Notes under the pieces: generated by a model
Seen by the model: only the letters and a program-made list of their open reading frames with translations
Databases searched by the model: none
What the model was told of the DNA's origin: nothing
Made by a program: the position numbers and the translations under genes
Shown: positions 1 through 11,044 of the stretch, piece after piece
Layout of the letters: each line of letters starts with the position of its first letter
Numbering within the stretch: the first letter of the stretch is position 1
From: Setophaga petechia
Taxonomy: Eukaryota; Chordata; Aves; Passeriformes; Parulidae
DNA: 64,000 bases
Assembly: GCA_024362935.1 (NCBI GenBank)
Contig: JANCRA010000014.1
Location: 7,767,258 to 7,831,257 of the forward strand
Direction: 5' to 3'

Positions 1-1095
1 TGCTGTGAGGCTGCCAGAGGGGGACCCCAAAATGCAGCCAGGAGCAAGCTGAGCTCCAGTTCCAGCAGTGCAGCTGGGGAGGCTACATGCTGCAGTTCCC
101 AGGAGGTTTTTGGTCCCCAGACCTCCCTGCAGGAGCAGGAGACTCAGTGAAGGACAGGAGCTTTCCCCTGGGCTGCTGTTCCCAGCAGGCTGAGCCTCCT
201 TCACAGCACCGCAGCGCTGGAAGAAACTGTTTTCCCACAAAACAATGCTGGTTTTTGCATTTCCCCCCCTTTTTGGGGCTGACAGTGGTAGAAACAGGGA
301 TGTCCTGCCCAGATGTGACTCCGTGGGAAGGTGACATCCCCATAGTGGACACGGTTTTTGCCAGCATCCCCGAGGAGAGGTTTGGGGAGGCTGGGGAGCA
401 GGCGGGCAGAGACCAAGCACTCCAGACGTGGAGGGACCGTTCCTCAGCCTGCTCCAGGCGTGGGACACCCGTTCTGTCACTCCTGGCAAGGGGGTGGCCC
501 TGGGGCCAATCTGGTGGCCGTGCTGCCCCACTCCTTCCAGGTACCAAGTGTGGGGCACTGCCGAGGCAGGGAGACGGAGGGGACCGAGGGTGGATACTGG
601 GCACCCCGGGAAGGGCAGAACGCCCAGAGCAGCACCCAGAGGTGACACCAGCCCCGAGCGAATCCCAGCTCTCAAGGCACCCGGGGGACGTGTCAAGGAG
701 AACCGGGATATCCCGGGCTCAGCGTCCCACTGGGCTGAAGGCTCCCAGTGGGGTCCAGTTCTGAGGCTCCCCGTCCTTTCCCGACGGGGTGGTCCTGGGG
801 GACCGATTGCTTCCCCGACCCCGGAGCTTCAACCGACGGGGCTGCGCCGCGGAGACTCTCCATCACCCCGGAGACTCTCCATCCTGGAGTCTCTGCATCC
901 CGGGGGCTCTCCATCACCCCGGGGGCTCACCGTTAGCCCCGAGCTGCTGCGGTGGAGGCTCTATCCTCTCCTCCGGGATGTCCAGGGACTCTTCACCACC
1001 CCCCCTTCAGCCCCGCGCCCCCAGGGATGCTCAGCCCGCTGCCCTCCCCGCAGGTTTTTTGAGGAGCGAAGTGTCCCGCGCGCCCCGGGACTGAC
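1..1095 (-). other. CALB2: Start of CALB2 intron 1 (GC-rich, no exon found)
   Basis: This stretch follows the exon 1 donor of calretinin on the minus strand. I looked for exon 2, which should encode the rest of the first EF-hand loop (Asn-Gly-Tyr-Ile-Glu-Gly), on the minus strand and did not find it, so it probably lies beyond the left end. The sequence is GC-rich and partly repetitive, with a degenerate tandem array near 843-935. Overlapping open frames on both strands here are explained by GC-richness and repetition; none resembles a known protein. Confidence 0.7.
843..935. repeat. Degenerate tandem repeat, about 19-bp unit
   Basis: About four to five imperfect copies of a unit resembling GGAGACTCTCCATCACCCC follow one another, with later copies changed to GGGGCTCTCCATCACCCC. 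The array lies inside CALB2 intron 1, roughly 200 bases from the exon 1 donor. It reads open in several frames, which accounts for spurious ORFs here. Copy borders are approximate. Confidence 0.6.
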
Positions 1096-1186
1096 CGTCC
1101 GCGTCGAAGTGCCGCCAGATGTCGAGGAACTGGGAGGCGGTGAGCTCGGCCAGGTGGAGGTGCGGGGCCTGCTGCGGGCCGGCCAT
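1096..1186 (-). CDS. CALB2: CALB2 (calretinin), coding exon 1, partial gene
   Basis: Calretinin is a cytosolic hexa-EF-hand calcium buffer and sensor of neurons. Reading the minus strand from ATG at 1186 gives 30 residues beginning MAGPQQAPHLHLAEL and ending HFDAD, then the first base of a Gly codon, followed by a GTCAGT donor. This matches the calretinin N-terminus nearly residue for residue, including the TASQFL helix and the HFDADG start of the first EF-hand loop. The split after the first base of the Gly codon agrees with the human exon 1 border as I know it. The remaining exons would lie to the left, outside the window. The start is secure: it is the conserved methionine, and a TATA box lies just upstream. 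No defects are visible. CALB2 neighbours CMTR2 and HYDIN on human 16q22, which supports orthology rather than calbindin-D28k. Confidence 0.95.
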
Positions 1187-1236
1187 CCCGCTCCCGATCC
1201 CGCTCCCGATCCCGCCGCTCCCGATCCCGCCGCCGC
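1187..1236 (-). repeat. CALB2: 12-bp tandem repeat in CALB2 5'UTR with G-quadruplex pattern
   Basis: Directly against the CALB2 ATG, the minus strand carries about three to four copies of a 12-base unit, GGGATCGGGAGC. It holds seven GGG tracts; five of the six loops are three bases (ATC or AGC) and one is six bases. The last tract abuts the ATG. The TATA box is about 61 bases upstream of the ATG, so most or all of this lies in the transcribed leader if transcription starts about 30 bases below the TATA. The spacing fits the G-quadruplex pattern G3-N3-G3-N3-G3-N3-G3. Folding is inferred, not shown. Confidence 0.75.
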
Positions 1237-1246
1237 CCGCAGCCGC

Positions 1247-1254
1247 CTTTTATA
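1247..1254 (-). promoter_or_regulatory. CALB2: TATA box of CALB2
   Basis: The minus strand reads GGGTATAAAAGGCGG, a near-ideal TATA element with GC-rich flanks, 61-68 bases upstream of the calretinin ATG. A start site about 25-30 bases downstream would be near position 1220 and would give a leader of roughly 35 bases. It sits inside a CpG-rich block (about 1000-1420), so the promoter combines a TATA box with a CpG island. Confidence 0.8.
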
Positions 1255-1315
1255 CCCGCCGCCGCTGCGCCGCCCGCCGCCGCCAGAGGGCGCCGCCGCC
1301 CCGGGACACCGGCCG

Positions 1316-1590
1316 GGCACGGTGGGCAGCGGGTACCGGGACAGCGGGACACACGGACACACGGACAAACGGGCAGCGGGTACCGGGACAGCGGGACAAA
1401 CGGACAGCGAGGCAGCGGGACAGGGGGATATCGAGATATCAGGACACCAGAACATCGGGATACAAGAACATTGGGACACTAGGATATCGAGATACTGGGA
1501 CACCCGGACACTGGCATACCAGGACATTAGGACACCGGAATACCAGGACGCTGGGATACCGAGACACCAGGATACTGGGACACTGGGAGC
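1316..1590. repeat. Minisatellite, about 10-bp GGGACAC/GGGATAC unit
   Basis: About 25 degenerate copies of a roughly 10-base unit (GGGACACACG, GGGATACCAG, GGACACTAG and similar) follow one another. Early copies are richer in CGG, later ones in ATA. The array lies 60-340 bases upstream of the CALB2 TATA box. On the plus strand it is purine-rich and almost free of long pyrimidine runs. It produces open frames on both strands that should not be taken as genes. Confidence 0.8.
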
Positions 1591-1616
1591 AGCAGTGGGC
1601 ACTGGAGTCAGCGGCC

Positions 1617-1860
1617 CCTGCCCTGACATTTGTCCCTGCCTTGTCGTCCAGCCCTACTCTCTCACCTACCGCTGTCCCATGACATCTACTCCTGCCCTGT
1701 GTCACCTATCCCTGCCCTGTGCCACTTACCTCTGTCCCACATCACCCACCCTGCTTAGTGTCACCTAGCCCTTTCCTGACACCTAACTGCCCTGTCACTC
1801 TGCCCTCCTCCTGCCTGTCGCTCCATTCCTTCCTCAAGTCCTTGCATCCCTTCCTGTGCC
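1617..1860. repeat. Pyrimidine-rich degenerate repeat
   Basis: The plus strand is strongly C/T-biased, with recurring words such as CCCTGTGTCACCTA and CCCTGCCCTGTG spaced irregularly at about 20-27 bases. It adjoins the purine-biased minisatellite, so strand composition flips near 1600. No coding content is recognised. Confidence 0.5.
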
Positions 1861-3475
1861 ACCAAATCCTACCCCAATTGCCACGTCCATGCCGTGTGTC
1901 ACCACATCTGTGTCATTGTCCCTCTGCCTCATAGCAGCTTCGTGGATCATGATTTGCTGGTCCTGGCAGGAGGAGCAGGGCAATGGCAGTCCCTGTGTCA
2001 TCACCACCATGGGACCATGCAATGGCCAGAGCAGGGCTGTCAGTTGCACCCATGGCTGGAGTGCACCCACACGAAACATGGACACTGCAGCCATCTTTTG
2101 GAGGAAAATACAAGGAATCCTGAGATCAAGGCTCTGCCATCCCTGCTGGAGCAGGGCTCCTTGTGGGATAGAAGGGATGCTCGGTCCAAAACACACTTCT
2201 CACCCTGGCTCCCCTTGCCGCTCACCAGCTCGTTGCAGGATTTTCTTTTCCCAAGTTTTCCCAAATGGCAGGGAAGTTTCCAGGCCCAAACAAAACAGCC
2301 ACACATGGGGTTTGTCACTGGCTCCAGCGCAGCCTGCCCAGGGGAAGCGTTGCCATGGCTACAGGGAAAAAAAAAATTCAGATCCAGCGAGAAGGCTGAG
2401 CTGATGGAAGTGCTTAATTAAAGATGAGAAGGCATCAGGGAAGTTCAGATGTGCGCAGAGTGGGGACGCAGTTGGCAGCAGGCAGCTGCTGGGAGTTATT
2501 CGGGGCACTGCCCATCCTGCCCCATGCTGCTGCCTCTCATTTTTGGCTTTTGGCTGGAAAACAGGGAGGCTGAGGTGCTCCCTCCAAATGGCAGGAGTCT
2601 GGAGGAGCTCAGTGCAGTGGAGATGGAGCCACACCTGCCTCTAATGCTGTGGGAAGCTGAGGCAGGGCAGGACACAGAGGGGAAAAGATGCTGTGCCATG
2701 AGGAAAGTCACACTGGGACACTGAGCAGTGCAATGGCCTTCTCCTCCTCCCTGCTGCACAACGCAGCCTTGAGGCACACATGGGACACTGAAGGGAGTCC
2801 TGAGTATTCCATTTGCATTTCCTGTGGTTTGGCACAGAGATTAGTCAAAAAACCCCTCTTTTTTCCATTATTGCAGCACAATTTTCCCCAGCAGAGCCCA
2901 TTGCTTTACTGTCCCACATCCTCCAGAGCAGATTTTTCCCAGGGGCTGAGGAGACATTCACTGCTTCTGCAGGGCTGCGTGTAGGGATGTGTCCCAGTTG
3001 TGCCAGGCAGGGGAGAGAACGGGCATAGGGACCAACCCTGGTCCCTCACCTGCTCCACAGGAAGCAGAGCTCCAGCCCAGCACAGGGATGGCTCTGGGTC
3101 ACCACCATTCATGTTGCTCCATGACACCCACCTCTCTGCTAACAAAGAGCCAAGGTTGCTCCAAGGTGGGGCCTGGGGGAGCAATATTTGGGCTCCAGGT
3201 GTACTCCCTCCCTTCTCTGGGGAAATGCTCCCCCAAGATGCCGGTCTAAAGCAGCTGGCAGTGCAAGAAGGGCTCATTGCTATAGGAAGGGATTTGCTAA
3301 GATTGAGAAAGACTTTTAGAGAGGGCTGTGAAGCTTCAGGAAAGGAAAGGAAAGCAAGGGGTGGTTGTGCTGCTGTTTGAAGCCATCTCCCACAAGGGTG
3401 TCCAGGCACTGGGATGTTCCTTCTGCAGGAGAAAAGGCTGGATGGTTTCCTCCAGCCTTCACCCCTGTCCCACCA

Positions 3476-3690
3476 CCTAGGCTGGATATCAGGAAAAGGT
3501 TTTTCACCCAGGGAGAGGGTCACAGTAGTCACAGCACCAACCCTGACAGAGTTTAGGAAGCATTTGGACAACACTCTCAGGGATGATGGGATCCATCATA
3601 TCAACACATGATGGGATTCTTGGGATGTCCTGTGCAGTGCCAGGACTTGGACTTGATGTTCCTTGTGGGTCCAGCTCAGGACAGTCTATA
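3476..3690 (+). mobile_element. CR1 LINE 3' fragment
   Basis: The segment reads like the tail of a CR1 non-LTR retrotransposon in sense direction. Landmarks in order are GGCTGGATATCAGGAA, TTTTTCACCCAGGGAGAGGGT, a block about 'tttaggaagcatttggaca', and the near-terminal CTTGGACTTGATGTTCCTTG with GGGTCCAGCTCAGGA. The reverse transcriptase region is missing, as usual for 5'-truncated copies. It is inactive. Borders are approximate because I compare with remembered CR1 consensus. Confidence 0.8.
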
Positions 3691-4667
3691 ATTCAATCTG
3701 AACATGCCATCAGATTTTGGAAAGAACAGACCATCATGCTTCTTGCAGAGCCAGGACTTAACTCAGCAACACTCAGATCAACCCACTGCCATGACCCACA
3801 TCACTCCCTCCTGCTCTGCACATTGAGCACAGCAGGGGAGAGTTTACTTCTTTCCTGCAAATGAAATCCTTGCAATGAAAACTTAAAGCTTTTGGAAAAA
3901 AACCCAAACAACACACCACTATGGCACAATCCCCTTAATTCAACTGCAGCTTTTCAATAAAGAGAAACATCTAAGGGAAATTTGATAACTTGAAGGCAAG
4001 GCACACACTCGCTGCTGAGCTGAGACAGCACAGGTTTTTAAAAGCTTTCTGATTTACTTCTAAATAGGAAAGAATGCAAAAGGCAAACCTCATGTGAAAA
4101 AAAAAAGAGTGGGAAACCGAGGCTTACAAAGGAAACAGGATGAATCACACCATCAGATTTTTTTGGGTCACAGGGTTGTTTCTCAGATAATAGCAGAGAT
4201 CTCTATTTAAACACTCATGATATGGTCCAGCCAAGGGCTGTGGCAGAGGTTTCTCCTCTTGGCCTCACACTTTTATGTGAATCTCACATGAAGGCATCAA
4301 TATAACACCTCTGTCTACTCCAGGGGACTGGAAACAGCAGGACCCTGTGATCTGGAAAGTTTTCTCTGGACTGATGAGCAAGGAAAAAGAAAAGGCTGGC
4401 ACAGAGGATGAGACAGATTGGCTCATGAGTCCATGGCTGTGAGTAAAGGAGGAGCTGTGCCAGCTCTGCCCTGCACTGACACAGGTGTTCTATGTGTCCC
4501 TTTGCCATGGGCACAGCCCCATGGGACCGCCCGTGCTGGTGGCATTCCCTAATCAGGCAGCACCTGGGCTCACTGCCAGCCACAGCACTGAGACAGCAAG
4601 GATCATCATGTCATTTGGGGCTCTTTTACCACTTGCCAGGTGTCTTAGCTTTTCATGCATCTTTCAG

Positions 4668-4707
4668 CTAATCCCTATGACCACGATGCCCTGGACTTCA
4701 GAAGCAG
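4668..4707 (+). other. Candidate orphan 40-nt exon (gene unknown)
   Basis: A 40-base segment is bracketed by a good acceptor (TTTTCATGCATCTTTCAG before 4668) and an optimal donor (CAG|GTAAGT at 4708). After two leading bases the plus frame reads NPYDHDALDFRS and ends two bases into the next codon. The peptide is charged, free of stops and looks protein-like, but I cannot assign it to a family. No partner exon was found nearby. It may be a chance pairing of splice-like signals or a microexon of an unrecognised gene. Confidence 0.25.
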
Positions 4708-7700
4708 GTAAGTGGCACAGAGTACAGGAATGAAGAAAGCTGAGGCTGTCATTTCAACCATGGATGTTGCCAGAAACCACCAAAAGCACTACACAAAAGG
4801 CAGAGCATGAAGGGAACTGCGTCCTGCCTCCAGCATAGATGACTTGCTGCTCTGGCATTACCACAGCCCACTGCACTCCCAGCTGCTCAGAAGTTAAGTT
4901 GAGGTACTTTGGTTCTTGGTATTTTTTCCATAAGTTTGTCAGCCTAGTGAGATCAGTAAGAAATACCTGTGCCAAGTGCTGATCAAATGTTGGTCCTGCT
5001 TATCCTGAACTTGAGTTCTGGTCCCCCAGGGATGTGGTTCTGTGTGGCTTCCCAGGGTTATCCCCCAGCCTGAGGGTTGGATGTAGGGGGAGCAGTTAAG
5101 CACCTCCTTTCTTTCTAACCAGTGGCATTGGCACAGCAAACAAAAGCACAGTTTTCAGAATCACAGCAGTTTTTATTCCCTCATAGTTCCTTCCCCCCAT
5201 GTCTTTCCCATCTTGTATCACTGTATTTCAGACTTTTGGAATTCATCAGCAGTAAAAGAACCCAAAATTGTATTAAAAAGCCAGATGAGCTCACTCTGTT
5301 TTGTATTTCCTCTCTCACCTGCAAATGAATAAGATCCTTCCCCAAGTGCCCAGGGCATCTTCCTCTTATCATGCACAGGTACAAAAATCAGAATGTATGT
5401 ACAAAGTTTGGGCCATCCAAGCCAACTCTGGCCAGCTGAAAGAAGAGCCCCAAACTACTTAAGGGCTCAGATGCAATTTAGATTTTTTTAAAAGACATAA
5501 TTTGCTGAAGATTTAGCTGTAGGGTGATTTTCAGATTCAATTTTAAGTTGCATTTCAGCTGTATTCAGACACAAGAGCATGGTATCTGCCTCCGGTGCAG
5601 CTGGAGAGAGGAGCAGACCTGGCCTGCTGCAAACAGATGCTGCTGCCAAGCTCCTCATCATCTCAAACCCTGCCTGAGAAGTACCAGCACAACAGCAGGT
5701 TTTTTTGGATGCCTCCCTTCACATCCCAGCCCAGCCTGACTCTGATTAATTAATGGAGTTTGCTGAAATCCCAGCCTTAGCTACTCTGGCTGCTGCTAGC
5801 TACAGCGCACTGCACAGCTGCCTTCCACTCCCACTTGAGAGACTTTGTATTTACCAAGTATTAATTAGATGAATGTGAAGCACCATTTTCTAGGCAGGGG
5901 AAATTATCTGCTCTCTCCCTGCCCTGTAACAAGCTCATACTGGGACAAGTCTGAAAAGGGAGCAGGTAGAAGTGGCTCCTTCTTGCTCTGCACATCTGCC
6001 ACTTTTCATATTTCCCTGCTTGTGCTGCCCCCCTTGACAAGCACTTCACTCCTGCTTGGTCTGGAAAGGGAACAGTGTTGTGAAAGATGGAGCTGGAGCC
6101 TCTCTCCCTTTGCAGATCATCACCAGAACTGGTCCCAGAGACTGTCCTGACAGTCAGACCCACAAAATAGGAAGAGCTGCCGTCTGTGAGGGCTCCTCCA
6201 AGTGCCAGGAGCTGCTGAACAAGTGACTCTGCCAGGAAAGCACCAGCAATTAATCCCTTCCCTTCCACAAATCCTCCAGACCAGGCTGGGCAGATATTTC
6301 TCAGGGCTGACCACAGGTAACATTGCCCAGGAGGAGACAAGGGGGCCACCCCAAGAGCTCCCCTACACCTGAAGTACTACCATTTAATGGAAAACATTCA
6401 CAGCACAACTATTCCTCCTGGTGGCAACATCTGCACCATGAATACTGCAGCTGACACCAGTAATTGCAGCATGAAAGGCTTCAAGCAAATACCCATCTGG
6501 AAAAAGATGGAAGAAATGTCATGGAAGGCTGAAGGCTGTGACAGAGGGCAAGTGTCAATGGTAAACAACTGGTCAGCTAAATTTAGGAAGGCAGGTTGGG
6601 AGCTCTCCATGACTGGTTGGGTGTCTTCAGTTCAGACCACTGAGTCAACTAAAAACATTTAGCTGTGACAGTGATGGGCTTTAGAGAGAACTACAAGATA
6701 AATGAAGGGAAAAAGGTTATCTAATAATTACTGTCACTGTTTCACATCCAGCTGCATCCACAGCTCAGCTTGACCTTTGAGGAACAATGAATAATGCACC
6801 GTTCTGGTGAATGTTCCCCCTTTCTTGACAGACCATCAGCACACTGGTAAGGGAGAACCTCTGCTGTTTGTCCTTTAGTCACTGTTTGGTTCATTTGCTT
6901 TATGTAAGAGGACAAAAAAGTCCCAGAAAAATATCATATCTGTTTCAAAATATTTCCCTTGTAATTTCACATTGCTAAAATCCACAAACCATTGTTGCTC
7001 CAAAATCTGCTGCAGGGACAGCAGCAAAGCTCATGTGAAACATGGGATCAAACAGATCTCTCTGTCTTTGGGCACCAACAGGAAACCAGTCTGCAGTGCT
7101 GAAGGCACTGATCTCCAAGACATCCAGAAACTGATCAAAACCAGGGAGAGATAGACCTGGATTCTGTTTCAAGCTTGGCAATGTTTACATGGTGCACAGG
7201 TAAGCCTTGCCTTGTACTGAGCTGAATTTTCATGTCCTGCTAATTTGGGCAATGAAACAGAATAGGGAGATGTGAGGAGTGGTGGGGATGTGCTGGATTG
7301 CAGCAAACAGCTACTGAGCTCTGCAGCTGGTCATGAGGTGCCAAGGATGAGGAAAGGGTGGGATTTCTGGGAGACCTTCTGGGAGGGGAAGTCCCACAGC
7401 CCCATGGCAATGCAGTGGTTTTGCAATCTGTAAAATCAATTGCAATTCACCTGCTCTGCACCATTTCTTGTTCCAGGCAGATCTCATCTTTAGCCTGGCC
7501 CATTTCATGTATCCAAAACTCAGTCTTTTTGTGGCCTTCCTCTGGCTTCAGACCAGGCTCTACCAAAGCAGGCCCAGCAGGCACCAAGCCCCACGACCAA
7601 CCCTTGACCTGGCTCATGTGCAGTGGGGAGCAGAGACTTGGGGCAGGAGGGTGGCCCAAGACAGCTGGAGGTCACAGTCTCTGGGGCTCTGCTGACACTG

Positions 7701-7928
7701 GGGTTTGGGAATGTGTTGAAGTGCCAGTAAGCTGTTTTGGTCGCTGGCTATAAATGAGGGGATCATCCTGACAAAACTCAAAGTGAAGCTCTGCACCTGA
7801 TCAGATAAAGCACAAAGATCAAAAGGTCTATTTAACACTGGGAGAGAAAGGGACAGTCCACCAACAGCTCTCCCCAACACTTGGTAGTGTTCACACACGT
7901 TATGATATGAAGGATTAATGGCTGGAGG

Positions 7929-8146
7929 TCATAGAGAGTTTGAGCTTTCCCCCAGCTTCCCAAGGAGGTGTGAGATCAGTTTCTGCAGGGCCTCAGCGCG
8001 GAGCACCGAGATGCGCAGCACTTCCTCGTGGTTGGCCTTCTCCTGGCTGCTGTAGCTCATCACTGCTTTGTTGGTGATGAGGGAGATCCCAAGGACTCGG
8101 AGACCACAATGCCTGGCTACAATTACCTCTGGGACAGTGCTCATAC
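7929..8146 (-). CDS. PNP: PNP-type purine nucleoside phosphorylase, last coding exon (exon 6)
   Basis: This exon carries the C-terminal part of the trimeric purine nucleoside phosphorylase fold. The acceptor is CTCCTGTAG at 8147. The exon supplies the last two bases of a Gly codon, then reads [17 protein letters not shown], giving Met219 and Ser220 in human numbering. LITNK provides Asn243 and ANHEEVL provides His257, both of which contact the nucleoside or phosphate. Position 245, Val in human, reads Ala. The C-terminus is LGESSNSL and the TGA stop is at 7931-7929. The enzyme performs reversible phosphorolysis of (deoxy)inosine and guanosine in the cytosol, for purine salvage. The reading frame is intact. 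I use the symbol PNP for the family; it could be a non-orthologous PNP paralog. Confidence 0.92.
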
Positions 8147-9063
8147 CTACAGGAGGAAAGAAAGGACCAGAATGAGTCAGGATTTACACCAAAACAAGAT
8201 CTCTCCAAGGCTGCATGATCCTACCTCCAAGCACACGCCCTTGTCTCATTCCCCCCAGCTCTGTGTCTGAACTCTGTAATAGTTAAAGGCTGTGATATGT
8301 ACAAGGCTCAAATAGCTGCAGACTACAGTTACAACTCTGCTCAGCACAATGAACCTCCTGCATTTGATCCTTGTGCCTCAGCTCTTTCCTCAAGATGTGT
8401 CAGACTGCTTGCAGACTTGCTAAGGAAGTACTGATGTGCTGTGTCATTTGGCTCTTCCTTGGCTAAAAAAGCTATTGCAAATAAAAATGGCTTTCAGGGG
8501 AGCTGAGCTCCTTTCCTCACACACAATGAATCTGCGGGTATTAATATACAGACTTCCATGGTCATGGAAGGAATCATAGCTGGAGAAATTGTATGGATCA
8601 TGGCACTTAGTTTTCTTTTACACTGTTGGGAAGGTATCTATGATTACCATCCCTAAACAAGACTCATAAGGAAGGCTGGTTTGTAGAGAAAAAGCACAGT
8701 GAAAATATTTACAATGTCAGAATTAAAAGAAAAATACTAGAAAAAGACTTCATTTTTTATTGACCCCCACTCCGTCCTCCTGAAGTGAAGCCATCTGAGC
8801 ATGAGAGAGTTTGTGTTTGGGAAATAAACACAAAGTTGTGCTGGGATCCCTGTCCTGCTCAGCTGTAAGCACAGGGACTTTGTGCAGATCCTCCCAGGAG
8901 CTGCGCTAAGCCACTGCAGAATGAAGCAGAAATACACAGAGCTCATTTCTCCAGCCCCAGGAGATTTAAGAGAGTCAAAGACTGAAGCAAGTCAGCCTTG
9001 AGCAGAATTAACTGTTCAATCCGTGTGCTCAAAGAGCCCTGGCAGCCCAGCCTGGCAGCTCAC

Positions 9064-9254
9064 CCACAGCATCAGCTCCCAGCGCCTGCAGCAGGCGGCA
9101 CTCGGCGATGGTCTCGTAGCTGGGCCCAGCCTGCAGGCAGTACACTCCCTCCCTGGTGAAGCTCAGGAACCCCAGCTCCTGCGCGCTCTCCATGGCCAGG
9201 CTGAGCAGATCTTGTTCATAAGCATCTGACATGCACGGAAACCTCACTCCAAAC
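9064..9254 (-). CDS. PNP: PNP-type purine nucleoside phosphorylase, exon 5
   Basis: The exon has acceptor GCCTTTCAG and donor G|GTGAGC, is 191 nt long, and begins with the third base of an Arg codon. It reads FGVRFPCMSDAYEQ, which retains the Phe159 position that packs against the neighbouring subunit's ribose site. The base-binding strand AGPSYETIAECR follows, with catalytic Glu201 present but Tyr at position 200 where human has Phe. It ends LGADAVG, whose last Gly codon is split 1/2 with the next exon. Length and phase agree with human exon 5 as I know it. The exon is intact. Confidence 0.93.
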
Positions 9255-9424
9255 CTGAAAGGCAGTAAAGGACACAGCTGTGTGATCTGCTCCCTCTGCT
9301 ACTGCTCCCTCTGTCAGAGGCCAGGGATGGTTGTTCTTCAGAGAAAAGGGAAGTGTTAAGGACAGACCTGCCATGGATGCAATCTCTCTCATTCCACTCT
9401 TATCATCAGGTAATTCTGCCATCA

Positions 9425-9560
9425 ATCATGGTTGGAAGGGACCTTTAAAGGCCATCTCATTAAAACCCATGCAGTGAGCAGGAACATCTTCAGCTAGAAC
9501 AGGTTGTTCAGAGTCCTGTCCCACCTGACCTTAAATGTTTCCAGGAATGGGGCACCTACC
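9425..9560 (-). mobile_element. CR1 LINE 3' fragment in intron 4 of the PNP-type gene
   Basis: On the plus strand the segment reads as the reverse complement of a CR1 tail: ATCATGGTTGGAAGGGACC, TTTAAAGGCCATCT, then a block like 'agctagaacaggttgttcagagtcc' and TTCCAGGAATGGGGCACC. The element is therefore in minus orientation, the same as the host gene, and is truncated. Sequence after about 9560 no longer follows the consensus I know. Confidence 0.8.
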
Positions 9561-9990
9561 TGGGCACAACATTCTTGCTAGATCTAGTCATCCAAGACTG
9601 TCAGCACACAGAGCCTTATGGCTGTTGGAAGGTCTGGCACTACTTCCCTTCTGCAGGAACCCTTCTGGAATGGTCTTTCAAGGGCTCCTGTCTCTAGGGA
9701 GCACTGATAGCCACATCTCTCTCTCCTCAGTAACTGGTCATGATGTCTTTTAAACATTCCCCACCAGACAGTTGCTGCTCTGAGGCACAGAGTCCCTCAG
9801 GTTTTCCCTGGATGGAGGTTTGAGCCTGGCCTGATGGAGCATCAGTTTCTACATTTAAGGACCATCACAGCAGGCAACTATTTTACATCTTTGAGCTCCA
9901 GGGCCATATTTTAGGTAGCTTTCATCTTCTGCTTCAAGACTGGGTCTCTTGCTTTTGGTCTTAAAATAGCATCTCAGTCCTGCTCCTGAT

Positions 9991-10034
9991 GGAGTGAATC
10001 CTGCTGGAGTGAATCCTGCTGGAGTGAATCCTGC
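9991..10034. repeat. 15-bp tandem repeat, three copies
   Basis: Three nearly identical direct copies of GGAGTGAATCCTGCT follow each other without spacers, the last differing only at its end. They lie in intron 4 of the PNP-type gene. The 15-base period keeps a reading frame open, which explains a spurious repetitive ORF on each strand. Confidence 0.85.
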
Positions 10035-11044
10035 AGAAGTAGATGGCAAACACTGTTATGCTGCCACTGAGGAGACCTGGAAAACAAACTCCCAGCCATG
10101 TTCACCGACGCAGATCAGTAGGAGTGGACCAGATCCCTCATTTATGCTATTAAAGCTTCTGCTTGTTTACATGTTCTTCCAGCTGAATGCTTAGGGCAGT
10201 AGGTGGCTTATTTTGTTTTTATAAACACTAAATATTATATAAATAAAAACAAACTTCCCCTTCTGGTCTAAGGTAATAAGTATTCATCACCATGAAAATT
10301 GCTTCCCTTTTCTGAAGGATGGCCAGCAATGCAGAAGCCCAATCTCTAATTTATTAAAAAAATATTATTTCCACATCACTTCATTGCCTCTAGTTTTGCT
10401 CTGTTGTGCTTAGATAAATCCTTCCTGGTAGCTCAGCTGGACAGGATTTTAGAAGTTTGCTCAGCTAAATCTCCGCAATACTTTGAAACCTGATTCATAA
10501 AGACCTTTTGCTCATTTTGATGCCTTGGTCAGCAGTACAGAAGTCACCTCCCAGAGCACTGCAGTCTTCACCAAGAAGCTGCTTTGGGGAGGCAATGAGG
10601 TAGCTATGCTGCCTTTGAACACTGTCCAGATGCAGTTGTTTGATTGGAGCTTCTCCTCCTGCTCCAGAGCAATTATGCAAGCCCAGAGAGCTTTAAACAC
10701 TCCGTGTAGCTTCTCTGCTTTTGATCACTTTCTTCCAACCCACGGCAATACCTACAAAAATGTAAAGATGTTCCACTTCAGATGGGTACTGTCCTCTTGC
10801 CATGGAATCGCAGCACAGTGATTATTTCTCCTGAGGCAGCTGCCAGCACCTTTCAGATTCTTTCAGAAGCAAAAGCCAGGTCTGCTGCTACATCAGGAAG
10901 GAGCTAAATGAAAACCAGGAAGGGCACCTTACTCTCAGCAGAACTTTCTCTCTGGAAAGATCTGAGGACAATCCAGATGCCTGCCCTGCAAACATGTCCA
11001 TTTTTCATGATGGGCCTTCCACCTTACCAGTCTGATGGTGTCTT

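Larger units (their letters stand above)
1860..7928. other. Intergenic region between CALB2 and the PNP-type gene
   Basis: I see no recognisable protein-coding gene here. It contains a CR1 tail at 3476-3690 and a 40-nt exon-like segment at 4668-4707. The 3' UTR of the PNP-type gene must begin at 7928 and run leftward. I could not fix its end: there is no minus-strand AATAAA close to the stop, an ATTAAA occurs near 6382-6387 and an AATAAA near 5172-5177. The ORFs in this stretch are short, overlap on both strands and show no family resemblance. Confidence 0.6.

Noticed and set aside
428..1768. 446-residue plus-strand ORF (and a 222-residue ORF on the minus strand at 961-1629)
   Set aside because: Both run through GC-rich tandem repeats, the CALB2 promoter and exon 1 in a wrong frame or strand. 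Composition is Pro/Arg/Ser/Gly-rich and repetitive, with no domain.
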